A stretch of DNA of 64,000 nt, from positions 225,284,490 to 225,348,489 of the forward strand of contig NC_090319.1 in the NCBI RefSeq assembly GCF_040869045.1. The letters are read 5' to 3'. Below, piece by piece: positions 11,348 through 20,263 of the stretch. Both the position numbers and the translations under genes were made by a program. Position 1 is the first letter of the stretch, and every line of letters starts with the position of its first letter. Under the pieces are notes generated by a model. The model searched no databases. It saw nothing but the letters and a program-made list of their open reading frames with translations, and was not told the DNA's origin. Origin of the DNA: Eurosta solidaginis. Lineage: Eukaryota > Arthropoda > Insecta > Diptera > Tephritidae.

Positions 11348-11692
11348 ACCCCCCAGCGGGTTAGGGGATCAGAATATTCCCGCGGTAGGTATGCCTCTCG
11401 TAAGAGGCGACTAAAGTACCATATTCAAGGGGTTGTGTAGCGCAACCCTCCATGTTGTCAGCGCAATATATAGCTTCTCCAAACCCAATTGTCAACCTCA
11501 CCGATCCGCGGCGAATCCTCTCCTCTGGCGAAGGATAATGTGGCCACATAAATCGTTCCCGAGATGGTCGGGCTAGCACCTTAATGGTGCTATGGTACCG
11601 GAGCGTACCGGATTTGTATCCGGTAAAGGACCATCACAACGATGACACTCCCCAAAGCCTTCGGGGAGCAACCGTATAGCTACAACAACAAC
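11348..11692 (+). mobile_element. SINE-like element in the TTLL15 intron
   Basis: This is the most complete copy of the SINE family in the window (345 bp). It is flanked by a 12-base target duplication, AAGGAACCTGCA, at 11336-11347 and 11693-11704. It begins with CCCCCCAGCGGGTTAGGGG, carries GGTATGCCTCTCGTAAGAGG (a short hairpin), and ends in a CTCCCCAAAGCCTTCGGGGAG hairpin and a (CAA)n tail. It lies on the opposite strand to TTLL15 within its 1.1-kb intron. A tRNA-type promoter could not be recognised with confidence. Confidence 0.75.
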
Positions 11693-11885
11693 AAGGAACC
11701 TGCATCTCTTTATTACATTATCTTTTTTGTTTTCCGCCTTCACATTATTAATACTGAGGTCAAGACGCGTCGTTTCAGACCCCTCTCAATATTTTTGGGC
11801 ACGTATTAACAGTCGATCCCTGTTGTAAACTGAGTAACTAGACATTTTTTCATTGTGGAAAAACGTCAATAATGACGGAAACAGG

Positions 11886-12136
11886 GGTAATTCTATACGA
11901 CAGCATGACAGTCTTAATAAACGTCGAAAAATAGCAAGAGAGGTATCATAAGATGCGTTTTGCATTCAGGATGGCGGAGGTTAAAAATTTTGGTTCTGTC
12001 AAGAGATATTTGCGAAAGAAATTTAAAATTTTGATGTTTGTGGATTCGCGCTCCTGGATCCAAAACCCGTCTTTTGATGCCCCTGGGTATTTTGTGGACG
12101 TGTATTAAGAGTGTCGTGCTGTCGTATAGAATTACC
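11886..12136. mobile_element. GGTAATTC-type MITE in the TTLL15 intron
   Basis: GGTAATTCTATACGACAGCATGAC at 11886 is mirrored at 12113-12136 by GTCGTGCTGTCGTATAGAATTACC. The interior has the GACGCGTCTTTTGA motif common to this repeat family. It lies about 50 bases downstream of the donor of the first TTLL15 exon. A related right end is present at about 41226-41249. Confidence 0.6.
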
Positions 12137-12183
12137 GAAACGGGTTTACCTGGTAGGTGTTTTATCATGGATATAATAGTTAC

Positions 12184-13313
12184 TTCTGTCTATTATTCTT
12201 TAAGGAAGATCCGATACCAACGAGGTTGAAAACACTGTATAAAATTTGGTCATACAACAATGAGTTTTTCTTAAAATGTGCTGATGAAAGATTAGGTGAC
12301 ATATTAACTTCCATTAAGTAAACTTTAAGTGCATCATCAACGATAAAATCAAAACGAAGCAACTCAAAAAATATACCCGACTGATACATCTTCAATTTAT
12401 TCGAAATTTCATGTATTTTTGACAATATTGTTTGAGGTATGATTTCCTCGACTTGTAACCATATTTCAGAAGGATTCATACCCTGGTCTTTTACATATGC
12501 GTCAAACGTAGCTTGCATACTTCCCCCGAGAGTTGTATAATATTTTATTAATGAGTGTACTTTCCATGTTGGCAAATAATTATTGCCCACAACATATTTG
12601 TCAACGTCTCTTGCGTCAAATGGATAATACTTTGCTAGGCAATAACGGAAAAGAGCATCCCCAGTATATATATATATTATCAAGGGATCAACTGACGTCA
12701 ATACGACATATACTCCAATGTCGAATTTATGTCCATCGACCAAAAAAGGATTCTGAATAAACTCTTGAATAAAAGAATTACTAGAGTTTAAGTTAATTGA
12801 GCTTGACGAACGGATATTGATGAACCTGTGGTTGTTATGTTTTTCTACAAATAATAAATCTGGATTGTTTTCCGCATATTTTAAGAAATCATACTTTTGT
12901 GTGGGTAAACGGAAAGCCTTCGGCATGAATGGCAAGGCTGCCGTGGAAAGATGAACTTTACTAGTGATAAATCCAATACCAGGGAAGTGGTTAACAATTT
13001 GATGGTAAAGAACCTTCTGCAAGCTTAGAGACGCATTTAAAAATGGATACTCGTGTGCCCATAGTAAATCCCAATCAGAGTCATATATAGGCGCTTGCTT
13101 ATAGCCCATTTTCTCCAATAAAAGAATAACATGGCGAAGGTGATTATCTGTGGCATTAATATCGGGATAAACTTTATACCTAATGGATGACCAACCGGGA
13201 TTATCTGAAGGCCCTTGTTTTTTTACATTAGTATCCCAAAAATACAAATCCAAAATTATTTCCAATCCAGCAGCAGCGCAGATTGTTATAAGAACGGAAG
13301 CTGCAAACCCCAT
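12184..13313 (-). CDS. TTLL15: TTLL15-like tubulin ligase family protein, exon with catalytic domain
   Basis: Starts at ATG 13311-13313 and encodes 376 residues before a donor site. An N-terminal hydrophobic segment (residues about 3-20, then LYFWDTN) looks like a signal anchor. The remainder is an ATP-grasp tubulin-tyrosine-ligase-like domain: GYKQAPIYDSDWDLLWAHEYPF, HFPGIGFITSK, LFVEKHNNHRFI, FIQEFIQNPFLVDGHKFDIGVYVVLTSVDPL, and near the end FELLRFDFIVDD...VYLMEVNMSPNLSS with the metal-binding Asp/Glu/Asn set. Family members attach amino acids to tubulin tails; the actual substrate of TTLL15 is not certain. Apparent stop TAA at 12180-12182 is avoided by the donor AA|GTAACT at 12183, which joins in phase to the exon at 11085. 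No breaks are seen, so I consider it functional. A strong donor-like GTAG|GTAAGT lies just upstream of the ATG, so an upstream non-coding or alternative exon is possible. Confidence 0.85.
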
Positions 13314-13892
13314 TGCAACTTACCTACGAGAAATGGAGTTGGCAAATATCCGTATACCTGTGATTTCGTCACAACTACTGAAATATCACCACTGATGACA
13401 ATAGGGCGACTCATGTAACCGTATAAATGCCTTATAAAGTGTGTAAACGTATAAATTTATCTAGTTCGTAAACGAACTGTCAAATTTTGTATGAAAAATC
13501 ATTTACACAATTTGTATAAATTTACGTGCACATTTCATTAGGGCGACTCATGAAAGCATATAAACTTATAAGGTGTAAAATTATATCCATTTACACACGG
13601 GGTTATATGAACGCACCTAGTAATGTTCTTGATAAACTTGATTGTTCATCAGCTGTATTATTGGCAAACAAAATTTTTTGATTGTTATACAAATTAAAAA
13701 ATGCCAAGATTAAGTGAAAAATCAAAACTAAAATGCCTTTACTTGCTGATGTTGGAGATTTCTGATGAAAATGCCTGCTGTAATGTCTGCAAGTGTGCAT
13801 TACTTTGAGTTTACCACCCTACAAGATAGGTACCCGTTACCTAATCGATTACTTAATCGTCACCAATAACTTGTTCACCAATTGTCGTCTTA
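13314..13892. other. Region upstream of TTLL15, no gene seen
   Basis: Contains two copies of AGGGCGACTCATG (13402 and 13541) each followed by related AT-rich text with TATAAA-like strings, so a short repeat spans this stretch. It may include the TTLL15 promoter, but no start site can be placed. Near 13840-13890 is a block (CACCAATAACTTGTTCACCAATT) that recurs at about 38020. Confidence 0.4.
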
Positions 13893-15257
13893 ATGACTTT
13901 TACATTGCTGTCGTGGAAAAGGTAACGTATGCGCTCTCCGAATAGTGTACGTGTGACTCGCTTTCTCGCTCTTACCTATTGTGTTTTCGACATTCCTTCT
14001 CGCTCGATGTTATTTACATTTTTAAGTTACTTCATTAGTTATGTTTTCGTATCGCTAACCAAAACATATGCAACAATAGCAACACGGGTAACTGCCTATC
14101 GGTTACCCGTATCGGTTACCTTCTGTCAAGTCGCTTTTTCCATGAATGAAACGCGTCATTTATGTTCAGATAATATTTAATTATAAATAATTCATATATA
14201 CAATGTTTTTTTACAATTTAAATTATTCCCTTATTACTCTAGTGAACTTTACATATGTGTATATTGATAGGTACAAGCTAATTAAGTAAATAACGTCTAT
14301 TTATAGCTTTGCCCTTTCTGAAACTTTCGAAGCTCAGTGATGATGCCCAATTTTTCCTGCGCTGGTGGTGTTGTTCAACATCAGTTTGCAGAGCCATATG
14401 AGTTTTGTAGAGATAATACCGGAAGCCCCATAGTATGCTTTTTAGCGCCTTACCTGTGGTACTAAAAAGGCGGGGGAATAGTTGTCGCAGTTTTCTTATA
14501 ATTTGAGCAAATTTATGTTCTTCCTTCAGCCACAGCTAGAATATTTAGAATATTGCTATGCGCACATCTTCATAATCAAATTACCTAGAATGAGAAAGAA
14601 ACTAATATCAGTAAGTTTTTAATATATTTAACCCGAAAAGTGTTCTATAAATAGGGTTCCCCAATTAGCTTTTTTCTGAGTAGCCAAATGCACAAGGGAC
14701 TCAAGGAGATTTCAGATAACTAGAATCAGGGGTACCCGAAGATACTTCGCTGTTGCATTCATAGAGAACACAACATTATAACAAGGGATAATTGATTGAT
14801 GTTAAGAAGGAAATTAGACGTGCTACAAAAACAAACAAATGCAGATGACTGTTTAATTCAACAACAGCAACAACAACAGTTTAATTCATTATCCGAAGTT
14901 CTTGTATGGACATGCAGTATGAAAAGTGCCAAATACTGCTAAAACTGATTTCCCCGAGTAACCCGGGAACGAATTGATGTGACTACGCCTATCCTTCTTT
15001 AGCAGCAAGGTCTAGAACCAGTTCCCTGTTGGACAGGAAAATAAACGTTTGGTTATCTCCAAGTTGATCATATGCTATTACAGAATATACTCGTTTGCTG
15101 CATCCGACCAGTACATCCAACTTTCTCAGATTTTCTGGGCTCAGCAAGGGTATCCTCCTGAATCGTGCATTTGTTGCACGCTGCTGCCTGGCCGCTCACC
15201 CAACAACATCAGACACGACGGAACTTTCCTTGGGACACCCAAGGTCACTAACGCTTC

Positions 15258-15475
15258 TCATGGCTCCAGCGGGTTAGGGGGCTTAGAGTATACCCGCGGT
15301 AGGAATGCCTGCGTAAGAGGCGATTAAAATACCAAATTGGTTCAGGGGGTTGTGTAGCGCAACCCGTTCAATGGGTTGCCAGCGCAATATATAGCTTCTC
15401 TAAACCCAATTGTGAACCTCACCTACCCGTGGCGAATCCTGTTTCTTTAACAGCCGAGGCTCTGGCGACCCCATG
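15258..15475 (+). mobile_element. SINE family copy, 3' truncated
   Basis: Matches the first about 215 bases of the element at 11348-11692 (CCAGCGGGTTAGGGGGC, GAATGCCTGCGTAAGAGG, GGGTTGTGTAGCGCAACCC, GCAATATATAGCTTCTC) and stops at GGCGACCCCATG without the CAA tail. The same truncated copy is present in block copy 2 at about 45969-46172, so its truncation predates the duplication. Confidence 0.6.
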
Positions 15476-15559
15476 TTACTTATGGATCTACATTGGAAGG
15501 CGCTTAGTTAGCTGACATCGCTTAATTAAACGGTTGATTCTAAAGTAAAAACCAAAACA

Positions 15560-15910
15560 AAATATAGGTTAGGTTGAACTGGCGGGTTCATGACGACCTC
15601 ACATAGACTGAATGAGTCCGTAGTGTTACCAGAAGTTTGTTTTAACGACAAAGCTAAAAACCCTATCAACAACCAGGACATGGTATAAAATAACTCCGTC
15701 CTCTTGACAAATACCTGAAGCTTCCTAGAACTTAAGCCACTTGCTGCTTCTAGATCTGACAGCTGTCAGCTGACAGAACGTAATCAATCGTTTCCTCCTC
15801 CAACCCGCACTTCCTACATCTGCTATCACTGACCAAGCCTAATTTAAAGGCATGTGACGCCAGAAGGCAGTGTCCAGTAAGAATACCCGTCATGAGTTTA
15901 CAGTCTACAG
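15560..15910 (-). mobile_element. LINE 3'-end fragment (minus strand), copy 1
   Basis: Read on the minus strand this is the last coding part and 3' UTR of an RNase H-type LINE: text equivalent to HAFKLGLGSDSRCRKCGLEE can be recognised, followed by a 3' UTR rich in TGACGTCATGAACCC-like sequence. Compared with the sister copy at 46280-46650 it lacks about 45 bases in the CSCPALARLRL region, so it is more decayed. Confidence 0.5.
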
Positions 15911-16654
15911 TTTAATGATACTGAAAATATAAGAATCAGTGTTTATGAATAACATATTTTAATTAATCTCTTACAACAACGTGATCGGTGGCTACATCGC
16001 CATGTAGATAGTGTGGTGTTCCACCTTGTATAAACGTAGGTACTGTATGTGCTCACCCGTGCAAATGGACATAAGCAGTAACATTATTCACATAAACATA
16101 GCTTGGTATTTGTGCAGGCATCAATATAGCATACACTGTTCCAGTTCAGTGTGCACCAGCCACTGGTACAAACACTTTTGAATGCATAGCTTTCATATAG
16201 ATTGGATGTCCAGCAGTGCTCCGGTTGTGCCAAAATGTAATGGGCTGCTTCGTCTCTTGGTACGGCTGTTTACCTATGGGCGGGTGCAATGTATTACTAG
16301 TCTGCTCAAGATCGTATGGTACATAGATGGCTCGAAGACGCCAGAGGCGATTGGAGCCAGAGTTTTCGGACCCAGAACCAAAATATCAGTAACTTTAAAA
16401 GCACATCTGAGCATTTTCAATCGGAAGTATTCGCCATAAGTTAGTGCGCTAAGCTGAATTTTCAGCGCTGATACCCCAATGAAACAATTGCCATACTCAG
16501 TCAGGCCCCACTAAAGGCATTTGCGGAGTTCGAAATAAGGTCAGCACTAGTCCTTCAGTGCGTAGGAAAGCTAAATCAATTAGGAGCACACAACGTAGTA
16601 CTTTTGCCCTGGGTCCTAGGCCACAGAGGAGTAGAGGGTAATGAGAAGGCGGAC

Positions 16655-18286
16655 TAAGTGTTTAATTTATTGCGTCCCTCCCACAAATTGTCATCCTCTC
16701 AGCAGATCCCCTTCCGGGAAGGTATCGACCCCAATCCGGGTCCTTCTCCTGATCCCGGTCCTGAGAAATGAGTTTGCTGCGTTTGCCGGAAAAGAATCTT
16801 TTTAGGACGGTCATATATAAGGGCCCGAAATATTTCAATGAACTTCCTAATCACATAAAAAGTAGTAACAACTTCAATACTTTTAAAAAAAGTTTATTGG
16901 AGCATTGTAAAACCCTTCCAATAAGATAAAGTTTTTATCCTCTTATTTTTTACATGATATATCCGATACTGGGTGCGAAAAAGGAATGGTAATATTGGAA
17001 GCAGCAAAATACAATGCATCCGGCCCTAAAGAAAAGAAAATTGGTCGCCACCTGTCCTTCACTCCAGACAGTTCCAACAACTTATTTCGCTGGAATTCGG
17101 TATTTCCAGCTGATATTTACTGTTGCTGATCGGAATCACTCGCATTCCGACAGCATTAATATAACAATAAAATTATATAATGTGTAACAAAAATTACGAA
17201 AATAAGACCAAACAAAAGTTGGAGCAGGGAGGATTGGAAACACGTCCTTTTCAACTTCCCATTATATGTTGAGCTATGCTAATCGGAATCTTCATGCATT
17301 CCGACAGCGTCTTTACTAAACAAAGTTGAGGGGTGATTGGATACATGTTATTTTCAATTTCCAACATCCAAAGGCATGTTTAGCTGTGTTGGTCGGAGAC
17401 TAATACATTCCGACAGCTTAAAATACACATATAATTGAAAAATATAAGTTCCAAATTTTGTTGCCTTAAGCTGGGAGCACTGGAGGATTAGAAACGTGTC
17501 CTTTCCAACCTTCCTTAAATGAGTGGCTCCCAGACTCGTCCCTTTGTCACGCTGGTAAATATGCTGATCGGAATCACATGGCATTCCAACAGCATATTCA
17601 ATAGAAATAAGTGATTATAACAATGAATTGTACTTAGTAGTTTAAGTTTTAGGCCTAAACAGCCGTAATAATCAATAAATTAAATTAAAAAAATAAATGC
17701 TCTTGTCAGTATTTCACGTGCAAGGGATGGTTGCATCGGACAGGTTGCTCTGGGCTAGATCCCAAAATCCAGCGTCCTCGTAACTTTTATAAATCTTTTG
17801 TGGATCTTGTTCTTCACGGCCTCATTACATTATGAGGAAATACGGCACCTGAGAACACAGCCGTATGAAGCTAAGAAACACAAGCATGTCTTCAGTGAAC
17901 TCCACAAACAGGCGTCGGACCTCTATGCCGGTGATTCCTGTACTCAAAGAACAAAACTAGCAGAGGAGGAACGCACTCTCCCTAGGGAAACGAGAGTAGT
18001 CATTCTAGCTCAACTTCGAGCTTGATAACGTAACAGTTTAAACTCTTACCTATCCAGAATCAACCCCGACATACAAAACATTGTCCTGCTTGTAATGTGT
18101 CCCCACATGACACCAACCATCTCTTAAACTGTATTGTGGAACCAACGCCTCTAACACTCCTCTGATTATGGTCCACCCCTGTTGAAACAGAAAGTTTCCT
18201 TGGACTCCCGTTAGAAGACATTGATGAGAATTTGTGATCGGTCGCACCAATTGGATGGGACGAAGCACTGCTATAACAACAACAGC
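16655..18286 (+). mobile_element. Internally deleted derivative of LINE-A inside LINE-B
   Basis: AGGCGGAC at 16647-16654 and 18287-18294 is the target duplication. The insert starts with the LINE-A 5' region in plus orientation, including the 2A-like REGIDPNPGPSPDPGP (about 16717-16764) and the first half of a PHD finger. It is broken at about 16815 by foreign sequence up to about 17700, resumes with CKGWLHRTGCSGLDPK, then jumps by deletion to the LINE-A C-terminal region (EEIRHLRTQPYEAKKHKH...), and ends with a (CAA)n tail. It has lost endonuclease and reverse transcriptase, so it was either mobilised in trans or deleted after insertion. Confidence 0.7.
16816..17700 (+). repeat. Foreign 0.9-kb block with a tandem repeat inside the LINE-A derivative
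   Basis: It starts with text resembling the end of a different LINE (KYFNELPNHIKSSNNFNTFKK at about 16826-16890, comparable to the tail of LINE-C). From about 17085 to 17600 it contains about four copies of a 115-165-bp repeat: each has GG(A/G)TTGGA(A/T)AC...GTCCTTTTCAACTTCC followed by GCTGATCGGAATC...GCATTCCGACAGC. The repeated dyad ATCGGAATC/GCATTCCGA could form a hairpin. No reading frame is supported. Confidence 0.5.
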
Positions 18287-18785
18287 AGGCGGACAACCCG
18301 GAAAGAGAGGCAGCAACTGCATGACCCATCGATCCCGAGCCGTTCCTGACAGTTGGCTCACTCAATAAATGCCCCTAATAGTAGAAGGGAGGGAAAAGAG
18401 AGAACACTGGCGCAATATTCCAGGCCTGAGTCAATCTAAGTTACTGTTAGGGGGTAACAGCACAACTCGATATAGGGCATTTCTCAAAAAGATAACCAAA
18501 GAATCCTAACGGCTATTCTTACAAGACACTGTAGACTGAACAGTCACATGCAAAAGCTGGGTATAATATCGAACAACACATACCGATTTTGTGATGGATC
18601 AGCAGACGGCGGACCATATCCTTCTAGATTGCGGCGCAATTTCAAGACGTAGGGCAAAGTTTATGGGCTCACCATGGCCAGAGCATTCCCACATTTAATC
18701 CCTCAAGCCAAGAACACTGCTGGGGTTCATCAAGGAAGTCGGCTAGAATGAGGTGCTGTGAAGGAGATGTGCAAGTCACTGTGTA

Positions 18786-19312
18786 ATCCTCAATAAATTA
18801 TCTATCTATCCACGTTCCGGTAACAAGCACCATTGTGGTACTAGCCCCACCATCTCGGGAACTATTGACATGACTACATTAAACCTTCTAGGGATTGAAT
18901 ATTAATAACGACCGCAATGCCAAAGTCTGCTAAAATGTACCCCTCTCCATGGAATGCTCGATATATAACTTTCCACGTTTTGAAACAGTGATGAAAAGAG
19001 CAAAATTTACTAAAATTTTAACTGGCTGTGGGTAGTAAGGTGTTGATGTCCTCTGCTAACGCAATATAATGACAACTGCGACGCAGGGAAAATGACAAAA
19101 ATCTTGTAAATCTACTGATAATAATTAATTAATTATTGTTGTGTGTTAATTAATACCTCCCCTTCTATGCAGTTCTATGCATACATACATATGTATTTTT
19201 CTCTCCAAACGCTAATTAAAAAAACTAATTGGTTTTCACATGAATTTCGAACTCTGTCGTATTTGCATTCTTCGGTTGATTATCAACAAAAGCATGGAAA
19301 ATTACTTAATAT
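18786..19312. other. No gene; small SINE fragment
   Basis: About 18811-18895 matches the 3' part of the SINE family (TTCCGGTAACAAGCACCATTGTGGTACTAGCCC...). The rest is AT-rich and without a supported feature. It leads into the left LTR of the gypsy-type element; ATAT at 19309-19312 is the left target duplication. Confidence 0.4.
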
Positions 19313-19984
19313 TGTTACGAATATTAGCAAAACTAAGGAGTGCTGCCAGCTCTAAGCCGATCTAAGCAGTGACGTGAATGCACATCAATAATTCAATCAT
19401 TATGTATCTACATAAACGAATAAATAATTGCGTCTACACATATGTACACATTCCGACGAGCAACATTTACATACAAGGCAGCAAGAGATGAGATGTCACA
19501 CACCGATGAATTTACTTATACGCTTATGTGTGTGCGGGAGACTGTAAACTACAAACACATGCATATACCTTATCTGAGTTGTCACAAGAGAGAGCAATAA
19601 TTTGTGCACGTAGTTGTGGCTGGCGATTTTGTAGCCGAAACAACTAGTAACTTCTGGAAATCGAAGAGCCTAGAAGTATGCAGCGTAAACTATAAAAGCG
19701 ATGCAGGCGAGTAAGAAGAATTCAGTTTGATTTGAATTGTCAAGCAGTTACGAGTAAGACGATATCTAGCGAGCAATAGCACTATTATTTTGAAAGTCAG
19801 TTTCCTTTAAGATATCAGTTTGGTTATTAAGCTATTCGTTGCACAGTTTGGGTGTTATTGTGAAGTACTTAATAAAGGCCATTTTTCCATCATTCAATAT
19901 TGGAGTTGTTTATTCAACAGTTTAGTGATTCGAACTTAGCAGAGGATTGCAAATAAGAGGATTTGCAAATAAAAGTTCGTTACA
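19313..19984 (+). repeat. Left LTR of the gypsy-type element
   Basis: A 672-bp LTR from TGTTACGA to GTTACA. It contains a TATA box (19691-19698), an initiator-like TCAGT (19722-19726) and a polyadenylation signal AATAAA (19871-19876), in the expected order. Confidence 0.9.
19691..19726 (+). promoter_or_regulatory. LTR promoter: TATA box plus initiator
   Basis: TATAAAAG at 19691-19698 and TTCAGTTT around 19721-19728 place the likely start near 19724, about 33 bases downstream of the TATA box, the usual spacing for insect RNA polymerase II promoters. The identical arrangement is in the right LTR. Confidence 0.65.
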
Positions 19985-20035
19985 ATTGGTGTCAGAAGAG
20001 GAATTGTTGAATAAATTCTAGAGGACAACAAGGAC

Positions 20036-20218
20036 ATGGCAAAGTTAAGTGAATTGAAGATCCCGCAACTGAGGAAGGAGTTGGAGAGCCGTGGATTGAA
20101 TACAAGCGGCGTTAAACTCGAACTTCAGGCACGGCTACGAGAAGCAATGGAAGCAGAAGGAATTGATGTGGAAGAGCATGTCTTTCATCTTGATGGCGAG
20201 GAGACAACAAAAATTTAA
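20036..20218 (+). CDS. SAP-domain start of gag, closed by a stop
   Basis: A 60-residue frame whose sequence (LKIPQLRKELESRGLNTSGVKLELQARLREAME) is a SAP-type helix-extended-loop-helix, a fold used to bind DNA; such domains are known at the N terminus of gag in some insect gypsy-like elements. It ends in TAA at 20216-20218. The frame is the same as the downstream gag, and the text after the stop (KNETSQTVTSTDLN) stays open, so the stop looks like a single change that splits SAP from gag. Whether helper or master copies share this stop is unknown. Confidence 0.6.
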   Translation: MAKLSELKIPQLRKELESRGLNTSGVKLELQARLREAMEAEGIDVEEHVFHLDGEETTKI

Positions 20219-20263
20219 GAGAAGAACGAAACATCGCAGACGGTTACCAGTACAGACTTGAAC

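Larger units (their letters stand above)
13893..15915. repeat. Duplicated 2-kb repeat block, copy 1
   Basis: This block is repeated in the same order and orientation at 41574-46635. Shared landmarks are ATTGCTGTCG near the start, the TGACTCGCTTTCTCGCTCTTACC stretch, a block containing GATGATGCCCAATTTTTCC, a partial SINE (about 15258-15475) and the 3' end of a LINE read on the minus strand (about 15560-15910). Copy 1 lacks the 2.95-kb element present in copy 2 and so shows its empty site near 14178. Small open frames occur (for example 13929-14180), but they are not conserved as proteins between the copies and I do not call them. Confidence 0.65.
16182..18785 (+). mobile_element. LINE-B: RNase H end of a non-LTR element, interrupted
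   Basis: The plus strand carries a decayed RNase H domain: WYIDGSKTPEAIGARVFGPRT near 16320-16380 (catalytic Asp), then FAEFEIRSALVLQCVGKLN and LPWVLGHRGVEGNEKAD near 16510-16654. After an insertion (16655-18286) the same element resumes with NPEREAATA and continues to a C-terminal region (STTRYRAFLKKITKES, QKLGIISNNTYRFCDGS) ending near 18785. Many stops and shifts are present. The RNase H domain and order fit the I/R1-like LINEs. Confidence 0.6.
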
